The translations under genes were made by a program, and so were the position numbers. A stretch of DNA of 64,000 nt from the NCBI GenBank assembly GCA_023384105.1, contig JAHDXR010000009.1:62001-126000 (forward strand). Reading direction: 5' to 3'. The stretch is from Hyphomonadaceae bacterium. GTDB lineage: Bacteria; Pseudomonadota; Alphaproteobacteria; Caulobacterales; Aquidulcibacteraceae. Under the pieces are notes generated by a model. It was not told the DNA's origin. It made no database searches and saw only the letters and a list, made by a program, of their open reading frames with translations. Shown one piece after another: positions 51,051 to 59,080 of this stretch. Every line of letters starts with the position of its first letter. The stretch's first letter is position 1.

Positions 51051-52682
51051 ATGCGCGCCGACATCGTTCGCACTTACAAGGACATTCACTCCTGGGTCGG
51101 CATCATCAGCGGGCTTGCGCTGTTCATCGCCTTCTATGCCGGCGCGATCACCATGTTCGAGACGCCGCTGCAACGCTGGGCGAGCGCGCCCTCCACGCTG
51201 CCTGCGGCGGTGGCGCTGGACGATGCGCCGCGCCTCGCCGAAGCAATGATCGCCGCTCACCCTGAAGCGGCGCGGCGCTATATCGTCCATGTCGAGACCA
51301 ATCCCGAAACGCCGGCGCGCGTCTCGTGGTCGACCGGCGGCAGAGGCGAGGAAGGACCGCAAGTTCTTTACGGCGCCAGCTTCGCCGAGGACGGAACCCT
51401 CGTCAGCGAGCGGCTCGACGTGTCTCCAGTCGCGCAGCTGGTGGACATCCTGCACCAGCAGATCGGCCTCACCATCGACCACGAGATCGCGATGCCGATC
51501 ATGGGCGCGATCTGTCTGCTCTATGCGATCGCCATCGTGTCCGGCATTATCGCGCTGCTGCCGAGCATGGTGAAAGACCTGTTCGCGTTGCGATTCGGCA
51601 AGAACCTGAAGCGCATGTGGCTGGACGTGCACAATGCGCTCGGTCTGTTCAGCGTCCCGTTCCACCTGGTCATGGCGCTGACCGCGCTCATCTTCGCCTT
51701 CCATGATCAGATCTACGACATCCAGGACGCTATCGTGTACGAGCACCGCCTGGACGATCAGTGGGCCGCCGCGCGTCCGCCGCTGCCGCAGCCGGGCGAA
51801 GGCGCGCAGATGCTGGCGCCGTCGCAGCTGCTGGCGCGGCTGTCGGAGCAGGCTCCGGGCTTCACGCCGACCGCAATCGAATATCGCGCCGCCCCCAATG
51901 GGGCGATGCTCACCCAGATCGCGGGCTACGATCCGCGCTACGGCATGCGCGCGCCGACCTACGGCTTCGCCACGGTCGATCCGTACAGCGGCCGAGTGCT
52001 GCAGGACGATTACCTCCCCGGCCATCAGACCGGCTGGGTCGCCGTCGTGACGCAGTTCTTCACGCTGCATTTCGGCTCCTATGGCGGCGATCCGATCCGT
52101 TGGGCCTACTTCTTTCTCGGCCTCGGCGGCGCCTTCATCTTCTACACCGGCAACCTGTTGTGGATCGAAGCGCGCCGCCGCCGCATCACGCGCGACAATC
52201 CCGAGACGCCGCAAAAGCTTTCGACGCGCATTCTGGGCAGCCTGACCATCGGCGTGGCGCTGGGCTGCGTCGCCGGCATTTCCACCACGATCGCCGCGGC
52301 CAAGTGGCTGCCCGGCCATGTCGACGATCTCAACGCCGCCCACACCTGGATCTATTACGCCGTCTTCCTGGCGGCGATTGGCTGGGCGTTTCTGCGCGGG
52401 CCGGCGCGCGGTTCTGTTGAACTGCTCTGGGCGTGCGCGGCGACGACCGCGCTCATCCCGCTCTCCACCCTGCTTGGCGCGGCCGGCGCCACGGACGCCT
52501 GGGTGTGGCGCGACGCGAGCATCCTGGTCGATGTCGTCGCGATAGCGGGCGTGGCATGCTTCGCCTTGTTCGCCCGCGTCACCGCGCACCGCATCGCACA
52601 CGGACCGCGCGACAGCATCTGGTCGGCGCACGCCATGCGTGAGACCCCGCCCCAACCGGACGCCCAGAACGTCTCGGCCTAG
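51051..52682 (+). CDS. PepSY-domain membrane protein, predicted periplasmic ferric-siderophore reductase
   Basis: 543 residues with PepSY-TM architecture: HSWVGIISGLALFIAFYAGAITMFE (helix 1 with His), a periplasmic PepSY region, HQQIGLTIDHEIAMPIMGAICLLYAIAIVSGIIALLP, DVHNALGLFSVPFHLVMALTALIFAFHD, and later LHFGSYGGDPIRWAYFFLGLGGAFIFYTGNLLW. The conserved membrane histidines would bind haem for electron transfer, as in FoxB/FpvG-type reductases that free iron from siderophores in the periplasm. The C-terminal 150 residues add more helices. Last gene of the operon; an inverted-repeat element follows. Confidence 0.9.
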   Translation: MRADIVRTYKDIHSWVGIISGLALFIAFYAGAITMFETPLQRWASAPSTLPAAVALDDAPRLAEAMIAAHPEAARRYIVHVETNPETPARVSWSTGGRGEEGPQVLYGASFAEDGTLVSERLDVSPVAQLVDILHQQIGLTIDHEIAMPIMGAICLLYAIAIVSGIIALLPSMVKDLFALRFGKNLKRMWLDVHNALGLFSVPFHLVMALTALIFAFHDQIYDIQDAIVYEHRLDDQWAAARPPLPQPGEGAQMLAPSQLLARLSEQAPGFTPTAIEYRAAPNGAMLTQIAGYDPRYGMRAPTYGFATVDPYSGRVLQDDYLPGHQTGWVAVVTQFFTLHFGSYGGDPIRWAYFFLGLGGAFIFYTGNLLWIEARRRRITRDNPETPQKLSTRILGSLTIGVALGCVAGISTTIAAAKWLPGHVDDLNAAHTWIYYAVFLAAIGWAFLRGPARGSVELLWACAATTALIPLSTLLGAAGATDAWVWRDASILVDVVAIAGVACFALFARVTAHRIAHGPRDSIWSAHAMRETPPQPDAQNVSA

Positions 52683-52705
52683 CGCGCCATGCGCTAAACT
52701 CGACG

Positions 52706-52824
52706 CCTATGGACCGCCGGCGTCCCGCCGGCCTGCGCGACTTTTTTTGAAGGAGCGCGGCAGGAGCCGCACGTTCCCCCTTTAAACGTTCGTGCAGGCC
52801 GGCGGGACGCCGGCGGTCCATAGG
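52706..52824. repeat. REP-like inverted-repeat element, copy 1
   Basis: Two perfect 31-bp inverted arms (52706-52736 and 52794-52824; the left arm begins CCTATGGACCGCCGGCG) around a 57-bp centre holding a T7 run and a small GCGGC-AGGA-GCCGC hairpin. It fills the gap between the convergent PepSY and tnaA genes. A related element is at 55291-55390. Convergent placement suits a REP or bidirectional-terminator role. Confidence 0.75.
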
Positions 52825-52832
52825 GCGCGTAG

Positions 52833-54200
52833 TCAACCCAAAGGCGCGAACTTGGCGGTGAAGTGCCGCAAACGCAGCGGCTGCTCGATGATCCGCATAC
52901 CGCGCAGGGTGTCCCGCTTCTCATGCACCGTCAGAATGGTCTCGATCATATAGTCCGCATGGCTCTGGGTATAGACCCGCCGCGGCATGGCCAGACGCAC
53001 CAGCTCCATCGCCGCCGGCGCCTCGCTTCCGTCAGGCCGCTTGCCGAACATCACGCTGCCGATCTCGCAGCCGCGCACGCCGCCTTCTTCATAAAGCGCG
53101 GCGGCCAGCGCCTGCCCGGGATACTGGAGCGGCGCAATGTGCGCCAGCATGCGCTTGGCGTCGAGGAACACCGCATGGCCGCCCGCGGGACGGACCACGG
53201 CGACGCCGGCTTCGACCAGCCGCTCCACCACGTATTCGTTGGCGCGCACGCGATAGCGCAGATAGTCCTCGTCGACGATCTCCTTCAGCCCCTGCGCAAT
53301 CGCATCCAGATCGCGCCCCGCCAATCCGCCATAGGTGGGAAACCCCTCCGTGAGGATGAGGCGGTTGCGCGCTTCGGCCGCGAGCGCATCGTCGTTCAGC
53401 GCCAGCCAACCGCCGATATTGGCGAACGCGTCCTTCTTGGCGGACATGGTCATGCCGTCCGCCTGGCTGAAGATGTCGCGGACGATGTCGGCGACGGAGT
53501 GCGCCTGCTGGCCGCTCTCCCGTTGCTTGATGAACCAGGCGTTCTCGGCGAAGCGGCAGCCGTCGATGAAGAACGGTTTGCCGAAGCGGTGCGCTGCGGC
53601 GGCGACCGCCTTGATGTTGGCGAGGCTCGCCGGCTGGCCGCCGCCTGCATTGTTGGTGATGGTGAGCATCACGCACGGCACGCGCGCCGCGTCGCGCTCG
53701 AGCAGCTCCTCCAGGCGCCTGACATCCATGTCGCCCTTGAACGGCGCAAGCGACTGCGGATCGGCGCTCTCGGCGCACGGCAAGTCGACCGCCTCGGCGC
53801 CCGTCGCTTCGATGTTTCCCCGCGTGGTGTCGAAATGGGTGTTGGATGGAATGATGCGCCCCGGACCGCCCAGTAATCCGAACAGGATCGCTTCGGCGGC
53901 GCGGCCCTGGTGTGTGGGGATCACGTGCTTGAACGGCATCAGCGCCTGCACGGCGGCCTCGAACCGCGCGAACGACGGCGATCCCGCGTAGGACTCGTCT
54001 CCGCGCATGAGCGCCGCCCATTGTTCGCCGCTCATGGCGGCGACGCCTGAATCCGTCAGCAGATCGATCAGCACGGCGGAAGCGGGGACGGCGAACAGAT
54101 TGTAGTGGGCGCGCGCAAGAATCTCCTGGCGCTCGCCGCGGGACGTCATGCGGATAGGCTCGACGGCCTTGATCCTGAAGGGTTCGATGATCGTTTTCAT
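52833..54200 (-). CDS. tnaA: Tryptophanase
   Basis: PLP beta-eliminating lyase: tryptophan to indole, pyruvate and ammonia. PLP contacts include the lysine pair in MTMSAKKDAF (255-256), plus THQGRAAE, TITNNAGGGQP and FIDGCRFAENAWFIKQRE. Two positions favour tryptophanase over tyrosine phenol-lyase: Ile in CEIGS where TPL has Arg, and His in LRHFTAKF where TPL has Phe. Length 455 aa fits. No TnaC-like leader peptide is obvious, and no TnaB permease is adjacent. An FNR-type box lies 59 bp upstream. Aerobic or anaerobic catabolism and indole signalling are possible roles. Confidence 0.88.
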   Translation of the reverse strand: MKTIIEPFRIKAVEPIRMTSRGERQEILARAHYNLFAVPASAVLIDLLTDSGVAAMSGEQWAALMRGDESYAGSPSFARFEAAVQALMPFKHVIPTHQGRAAEAILFGLLGGPGRIIPSNTHFDTTRGNIEATGAEAVDLPCAESADPQSLAPFKGDMDVRRLEELLERDAARVPCVMLTITNNAGGGQPASLANIKAVAAAAHRFGKPFFIDGCRFAENAWFIKQRESGQQAHSVADIVRDIFSQADGMTMSAKKDAFANIGGWLALNDDALAAEARNRLILTEGFPTYGGLAGRDLDAIAQGLKEIVDEDYLRYRVRANEYVVERLVEAGVAVVRPAGGHAVFLDAKRMLAHIAPLQYPGQALAAALYEEGGVRGCEIGSVMFGKRPDGSEAPAAMELVRLAMPRRVYTQSHADYMIETILTVHEKRDTLRGMRIIEQPLRLRHFTAKFAPLG

Positions 54201-54258
54201 TTGGATGGGGTAAGGCGAAAATGTCCCGGCACACTAACCGCGCCGCGCAAGCCGAGGT

Positions 54259-54272
54259 TTGATGCTTGTCAA
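54259..54272. promoter_or_regulatory. FNR/FixK-type box between tnaA and the MaoC-like gene
   Basis: TTGATGCTTGTCAA fits TTGAT-N4-ATCAA with one mismatch. It lies 58 bp from the tnaA start and 133 bp from the MaoC-like start, so tnaA is the more likely target. Inference from pattern only. Confidence 0.5.
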
Positions 54273-54405
54273 ACTCCGTCGCGTCTCCTGCCAGCGCCTC
54301 CGGCGCCGCGACGGCAGCGACGGATCGCCCGATGCCGCAGCGTTGCACAGCGACGGCGAACGCATCGCGCACTAACGTACGAAGCGCGCACGCGGAGTGC
54401 AGCCC

Positions 54406-55257
54406 ATGCACACACATGTCGAATACAGCCACGCGCCGTCAGCTGTACGTTTCATGACAGGCGCCATTCTGCGCGGCCAACGCAAGGGAAGCTTGTGCGC
54501 TTTGCTGTCGGCGCGCTGGAATTCCTGCCGCGCATCGCAGCGCCAGCTGGTCGACTTCAGCGCGCTCACCGGCTTGAACACAGGTTCGCACCTTCCGCTG
54601 CTCTTGCCCCAAGTTCTTGGTTTCCGCCTCAATATGGCGGTGCTTACGCACCCGCGATTTCCGCTGCCGATCTGGAATGCGCTGCAGATTCGCAACGACA
54701 TCACGCAACACGAACCGATGCCGGCGGACGCCGACTATGTGGTTGAGACCTCCAGCCAGCCGCCGCGCATCCTGCCGAAGGGGCTGGAGATCGATCTCCG
54801 CACCACTTTCGAGAGCGACGGCAAGCTGCTCTGGGAAGGCGTCAATACGTTCTATTATCGCGGACAGTTCGGGCCGGCCGAGCAGCGCGCCGCCGGCGCC
54901 GCTTCGCCAACCGCGCCGACCTCCGAGATCGCGCGGTGGAACAGTCCCACCGGCGGACGCATGGCGATGGCTCGGCTCACCGGCGACTATAATGGCATCC
55001 ACCTGTCTGACGCCTATGCACGAGCCTTCGGTTTCACCCGCGCGTTTCCTCATCCGCAATTGGCGGCCGCCCATTGCATGACGCGCCTGGCACCTGCCGA
55101 CGCCTGGCCGCAGCGCCTGCGATTGTGGCTGAAGGGACAAGCGCCATACGGCGCTGAGCTGCGCCTGCGCGCCAACCTGACCTCGCAGCAGGCGACGTTC
55201 GCGCTCTTCTACGAGAATGATGCGCGCCCGATCATGCTGGGCGTCCGTCACAGCTGA
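54406..55257 (+). CDS. MaoC-like acyl dehydratase (double hot-dog)
   Basis: Predicted enoyl-CoA hydratase/acyl dehydratase. The C-terminal hot-dog has the hydratase motif GDYNGIHLSDAYARAFGF (catalytic Asp and His) followed by AFPHPQLAAAHCM; a degenerate N-terminal hot-dog spans about 60-160. ATG 54406 has GGAG 9 bp upstream; a GTG three codons earlier is possible. 283 aa. It is divergent from tnaA and has no partner genes of fatty-acid metabolism beside it. Confidence 0.8.
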   Translation: MHTHVEYSHAPSAVRFMTGAILRGQRKGSLCALLSARWNSCRASQRQLVDFSALTGLNTGSHLPLLLPQVLGFRLNMAVLTHPRFPLPIWNALQIRNDITQHEPMPADADYVVETSSQPPRILPKGLEIDLRTTFESDGKLLWEGVNTFYYRGQFGPAEQRAAGAASPTAPTSEIARWNSPTGGRMAMARLTGDYNGIHLSDAYARAFGFTRAFPHPQLAAAHCMTRLAPADAWPQRLRLWLKGQAPYGAELRLRANLTSQQATFALFYENDARPIMLGVRHS

Positions 55258-55290
55258 CGGCTGCGCCTCGCGGCGCAACCTAAGCGTAAT

Positions 55291-55390
55291 ATGGACTGCC
55301 GGCGCCCTCGCCGGCCCTGCGCCTTATCGAATGAGCGCCTACGCCAATTTTTTCGTCGCGCCATGCCGGCGAGGGCGCCGGCGCTCCTAT
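55291..55390. repeat. REP-like inverted-repeat element, copy 2
   Basis: Core arms of 18 bp, perfect (GCCGGCGCCCTCGCCGGC at 55298-55315 and its complement at 55365-55382), extended imperfectly to about 30 bp, around a 49-bp centre with a T6 run. The left arm starts ATGGACTGCCGGCG, close to ATGGACCGCCGGCG of copy 1. It too lies between convergent genes (MaoC-like and hemerythrin). Confidence 0.7.
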
Positions 55391-55420
55391 TGGCGGCGCG
55401 TCCGATATTTAGCAGGCGCT

Positions 55421-55978
55421 TCAGTGTTCGCCGGGCGACGACGCCGACACACGCGCGCGGCGCGCCAGCAGCTTCTCGCTCAGCAGCGTCAAGTCCTCCT
55501 GGCTGAGCCTGCGCCGCGCCAGCGGAACGATAACGGCGTTCTCCAGCGTCAGGTGCCGCAGCTCGTGCTGCGCGAACGCGAGCAGCGCATCAACGCCGCC
55601 GATGATCGACCGCGGCGGCTTGCGCAGGATCAGACACGCATTCAGCACGTCCCGCGCACGAACGGACAGCTCCTTGTCCGTCGTATGTTCGACCGTCAAC
55701 CGATTGAGAACTTCGTCGACCTCGTCCTCGGGTTCGCAGCGGCTGCGCAGCAGCGGAAAGATGTCTTCCTCTTCGTCGATCACGTGGAGCGTCAGATCGA
55801 AACGGATGAAGTCGAGCAGCGCGGTGATGCTGGCGGCGTCGAACTCGTCCGTCTCGGCGAGCCTCTGCAGCGTCCGGCACATGCGGCGGTGATTGAGATG
55901 CTCCGCCAGGATGAAGTCCAGCAGATCGTGCGGCGTCGGCCGGCGCGCGCCTTCGTACTGTCGAGCATGCGTATTCAT
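55421..55978 (-). CDS. Hemerythrin-domain (HHE) protein, last gene of nar operon
   Basis: A four-helix bundle binding a di-iron site for O2 or NO, of the DNRA/YtfE type. Ligand-bearing helices: FILAEHLNHRRM, LHVIDEEEDIFPLL, LTVEHTTDKELSV and LLAFAQHELRHLTLENAVIVPLA, giving the H...HxxxE...H...HxxxxD/E set. 185 aa. ATG 55978 overlaps the TGA of the preceding small gene (ATGA). As part of a nitrate reductase operon it may guard against or sense NO; that is inference. Confidence 0.9.
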   Translation of the reverse strand: MNTHARQYEGARRPTPHDLLDFILAEHLNHRRMCRTLQRLAETDEFDAASITALLDFIRFDLTLHVIDEEEDIFPLLRSRCEPEDEVDEVLNRLTVEHTTDKELSVRARDVLNACLILRKPPRSIIGGVDALLAFAQHELRHLTLENAVIVPLARRRLSQEDLTLLSEKLLARRARVSASSPGEH

Positions 55979-56274
55979 TGCGCACCCTCCCTCTGCAGCC
56001 GGAATGCCGCCATCCGGGCGACACAGGCGCCGCCTGGATCGGGCGCATCGCGGATGGCGGACATCAGGCTGGCCCAGGCTTCCTCATCCGCCTCGGCGAG
56101 AAAATCGGAAACGGCGATACGGACGAACTGCGCCAGCGTCTCGCTGCGAAGCGCGGCTTCGCGTTCGACCCGCTCGGACAAGCTCACGTTCGACGCCCGC
56201 AGCCACGCGCTGAGCTGGGCGCTGGACTTCTGTCCCAGCGCCAGCAGGTCGCCAAGCTGCAGGCACGCGCTCAT
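55975..56274 (-). CDS. Small protein of unknown function in nar operon
   Basis: 99 residues, not recognised. Predicted helical and soluble: LGDLLALGQKSSAQLSAWLRAS, SLSERVEREAALRSETLAQFVRIAVSDFLAEADEEAWASLMSAIRDA in two pieces. Two cysteines (C4, and in GGACVAR). It is coupled on both sides by ATGA overlaps, to ppiC (56271-56274) and to the hemerythrin gene (55975-55978), which argues that it is real and works with them. Confidence 0.7.
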   Translation of the reverse strand: MSACLQLGDLLALGQKSSAQLSAWLRASNVSLSERVEREAALRSETLAQFVRIAVSDFLAEADEEAWASLMSAIRDAPDPGGACVARMAAFRLQREGAQ

Positions 56275-57155
56275 GCCACGGCGCCCAGCGTGAGATCCAA
56301 TCCTTCGATCTCCGCTTCCGCCGCCAAGCGGGAGATATAGCGCGTCGACGCCGCGACCTGAGCGCGGCTGCGCAGCGACGCCCGGATCAGGTGTTCAACC
56401 GCTTCGAAGGGCAATGTCCGGGCTGGCGTCCGGCGGTCCAGCCTGATCACGTGCCAGCCATAGCGCGTGCGCACCGGAACGCCGCCAATCCCGCCCGGCT
56501 GCAATTGCAGCAGCGCCTCCTCGAACTCCGGGGCGAGATCGCCGCCTCGCAGTTGGCCCAGCGCGCCGCCCTCCTGACCCGTCGGGCAGGCGGAGAACTC
56601 CGCCGCAAACTCCGCAAAATCGGCGCCGTCCCTCAGCGCCATGATGGCTTCCACCGCGCGCCCGTGCGCCGCCACCCACGCCGCCGCGCCGGGCTGCTCC
56701 GGCGCGAACAGGATATGCGAGGCTTCGAACACTTCCGGCGAGGTGAAGCGCACCAGCGACGCATCGTACACCCGGCGGCATTCCTCCGTTGTCGGCTCGG
56801 CCGCCGGCGCTTCGCGTTCGAGCACTTGCCGGATCAGCGCTTCGTCCGGCGTTTCTTCGCGCCCCTTCTCGTCGCGCTCCGGCGCAGGCTCAAGGCCAAG
56901 TTCGCCGGCGCGCTGCAGCAGCAGTTCTCGAATGACCAGCGCCCGAGCCGCCGCCGCGCGCGCCTCGGCGCCCGAGGGCGCGCGGTGGTTCTGCGCTTCC
57001 GAAGCGATCGCCGTCTCGGGGATGGATACGCCATTGACAAACACCGGCGTCGCATTCGGACCGCGCCTCGCCGCCGGAATGGGGCCGTGCCCACAGCCGG
57101 AAAACGCTTCGCCTTCAGTCGCCGCCGGCGCCGCGTTGATCAGCGTGTGCTTCAT
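56271..57155 (-). CDS. PpiC-type peptidyl-prolyl cis-trans isomerase (parvulin, NifM-like) of nar operon
   Basis: Folding helper of 294 aa. An N-terminal chaperone-like helical part (ALVIRELLLQRAGELGLEP) precedes a parvulin domain: VFEASHILFAPEQPGAAAW, FAEFAAEFSACPTGQEGGALGQLRGGDLAPEFEEALLQLQPGG and VRTRYGWHVIRLDRR. ATG 57155 overlaps the narI TGA (ATGA), fixing the start. There is a Cys-rich short tract (SGCGHGP) near residue 20 and no signal peptide, so it is probably cytoplasmic. PpiC genes also follow narI in pseudomonads, where maturation of the reductase is suspected. Confidence 0.9.
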   Translation of the reverse strand: MKHTLINAAPAATEGEAFSGCGHGPIPAARRGPNATPVFVNGVSIPETAIASEAQNHRAPSGAEARAAAARALVIRELLLQRAGELGLEPAPERDEKGREETPDEALIRQVLEREAPAAEPTTEECRRVYDASLVRFTSPEVFEASHILFAPEQPGAAAWVAAHGRAVEAIMALRDGADFAEFAAEFSACPTGQEGGALGQLRGGDLAPEFEEALLQLQPGGIGGVPVRTRYGWHVIRLDRRTPARTLPFEAVEHLIRASLRSRAQVAASTRYISRLAAEAEIEGLDLTLGAVA

Positions 57156-57856
57156 TGAGCGCTCCGCGCCGCAAGCTTCTTGGAGCGCACGATCTGCCAG
57201 CCGCGACGGTTGAGATACCAAATCGGCGCCGAGAGCATGTGCACCAGACGTGTGAATGGGAACACCAGCAGGATGGTCAGGCCCAAAGTGAGATGGGCTT
57301 TGAATATCCAATGCGCATCCGCCACATAATCGGCCACGCCGGCGCGGAAGGTGAAGATGCCCTGCGCCCAGTTCATGAACTTCACCATCTCCCCGCCGTC
57401 GAGATGCTGGAGCGAGATCGGAATGGTGGCGAGGCCCAGGCACAGCTGCGCCATGAGCAGGATCAGGATGGCGGTGTCGCCGAAGCTCGACGTAGCGCGG
57501 ATGCGCGGATCGAGCAGGCGCCGGTGCAGCAGCAGCAGGCCGCCCACCAGGCACATCACGCCGGCCACGCCGCCGGCGACAATGGCGAGCATCTGCTTGG
57601 CCCCGTGGCTTACGCCGAGCGCATCCCAAACGGCGAGCGGCGTGAGCAGGCCGACGAAGTGCCCTGCAAAGATCGCCAGAACGCCGACATGAAACAGCAC
57701 CGAGCCAAGCACGAGCTGCTTGCGGCGCAGAAGCTGGGACGAGCCGGTGCGCCACGTGTACTGCTCCCGGTCGAACCGCAGCACCGACCCGACCGCGAGC
57801 ACCACCAGCGCCACATACGGGTAAAAGCCGAACAGAGCTTGATTAAGCCAATCCAT
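57152..57856 (-). CDS. narI: Respiratory nitrate reductase gamma subunit (dihaem cytochrome b)
   Basis: Membrane anchor that takes electrons from quinol to NarH. Five helices with histidines placed for two b haems: LVLGSVLFHVGVLAIFAGHFVG in helix 2 and HWIFKAHLTLGLTILLVFPFTRLVHMLSAP in helix 5. ATG 57856 is preferred over ATG 57862 because GAGGA lies 7 bp before the former and abuts the latter. 234 aa is the usual size. It is separated from narJ by a porin gene, a rare arrangement. Confidence 0.95.
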   Translation of the reverse strand: MDWLNQALFGFYPYVALVVLAVGSVLRFDREQYTWRTGSSQLLRRKQLVLGSVLFHVGVLAIFAGHFVGLLTPLAVWDALGVSHGAKQMLAIVAGGVAGVMCLVGGLLLLHRRLLDPRIRATSSFGDTAILILLMAQLCLGLATIPISLQHLDGGEMVKFMNWAQGIFTFRAGVADYVADAHWIFKAHLTLGLTILLVFPFTRLVHMLSAPIWYLNRRGWQIVRSKKLAARSAQ

Positions 57857-57865
57857 CGTCATTCC

Positions 57866-59080
57866 TCAGTAGCGGTACTCGATCGCGAACCAGAGCTTGG
57901 TGCGGTCGGCGAAACGGGGATCGTCCCCGTCGAACGCCGCGCCCTTCGCCTCGAACGACACATGGTCGGTCAGCGCTATGCGGACGGACGCGTCGATCTC
58001 CGTACCGAAATCCGCGCCGCCGCCATCGTCGCTGAAATCGCGCGCGGTGAGCGCGAATGTGAGCGGCCGTCCGCCGATCCATGGCTGCGTCGTGTAGCCG
58101 ACGCCGGCGTAGAGGTCGCGGATCCCGTCCGGCGGCGTGGCCAGGAACACGTCCGCCCATCCCTGGAATGCGTGAAGCGTCGCTAGCGGCGTTGCGAAGC
58201 CGCGCGCCCCGTCGCCTTCCAGGCGCTCGCCGCCGGCGGTCACGGTCCAGCGGTCGCGCCGCAGCGCAAGCTCGGCGTGCTGATAGCCGAGATCGAAGTC
58301 GCTCACGGCGCTGCCGTAATCGCTCTGTACGGCCGCCTCCAGCGTGAGCCGCGGACGCCAGCCGCCGGCCTCCCACTCGTTCGACCAGCGAACGCCATAG
58401 GTCTGGTTGGACTGCGCCGGCGCATCGCGGCCGAAGTCGAGCCACAAGCCATAGACGTTCGCCTTGCCGAACGGAAGGTTGATGTCGGCCTGGAGCACGT
58501 GCGAGTCGCTATCCCACTCGCCTTGCGGGCTGTCGTCGCCGAACACGCGGCGCACGCGATCAATATAAATGTAGGTGAACGCCGCCTGCTCGAACGGACG
58601 CGCCTCGAGGCGCAGAGCGTCGAACGTCTGCTCGTTCTGGCGAAAGCCGACATTGCCGATGAAACGCGCGTTGTTGAGCACGATCCGCTGGCGCCCGAGC
58701 ACCGCGCGGCGTCCCTCGGAACCCGACCAAGCCAGCTGCAGCCGGTTGAGTTCGAACGCCTCCGGGTCGGGGACGACAGCATAGGCGGTATGGCCGTTCA
58801 CGGTGTCGTTGAAGTCATCCGTGAGCTGAGCCACCCCTTCCAGCTCAGCCAACGCCTTGAACCCGCGCCAAGCCGGCGTCTCGTATCCCAGCCGCGTGCG
58901 CAGCGTCAGCGCATCGGCGTCGCGCAAGCCGTCCTGCTCGACGCTCTCGTAACGGAGGCGCGCATCGACGATCCAGTCGCCGGTGTTGGCCGATGTTTCC
59001 GCGTGCGCCGCCGACGCAGCGGCCAACGCCCCGATCGCCCCCAACGCCATTGCCGCAAGCCGCAGCGATACCAGGCTCAT
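57866..59080 (-). CDS. Outer-membrane porin (alginate-export/OprE-like barrel) inside the nar operon
   Basis: 404 aa with signal peptide (LRLAAMALGAIGALAAASAAHA) and an 16-18-strand beta-barrel pattern: DWIVDARLRYESVEQDG, ADALTLRTRLGYETPAWRGFKALAELEGV, NRLQLAWSGSEGRRAVLGRQRI and a C-terminal TKLWFAIEYRY. The GRQRIVLNNARFIGNVGFRQNEQTFDALR stretch is typical of the alginate-export porin family. ATG 59080 overlaps the narJ TGA (ATGA) and narI follows within 10 bp, so it is co-translated with nar genes. A channel for nitrate/nitrite is the natural guess, not shown. Confidence 0.88.
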   Translation of the reverse strand: MSLVSLRLAAMALGAIGALAAASAAHAETSANTGDWIVDARLRYESVEQDGLRDADALTLRTRLGYETPAWRGFKALAELEGVAQLTDDFNDTVNGHTAYAVVPDPEAFELNRLQLAWSGSEGRRAVLGRQRIVLNNARFIGNVGFRQNEQTFDALRLEARPFEQAAFTYIYIDRVRRVFGDDSPQGEWDSDSHVLQADINLPFGKANVYGLWLDFGRDAPAQSNQTYGVRWSNEWEAGGWRPRLTLEAAVQSDYGSAVSDFDLGYQHAELALRRDRWTVTAGGERLEGDGARGFATPLATLHAFQGWADVFLATPPDGIRDLYAGVGYTTQPWIGGRPLTFALTARDFSDDGGGADFGTEIDASVRIALTDHVSFEAKGAAFDGDDPRFADRTKLWFAIEYRY

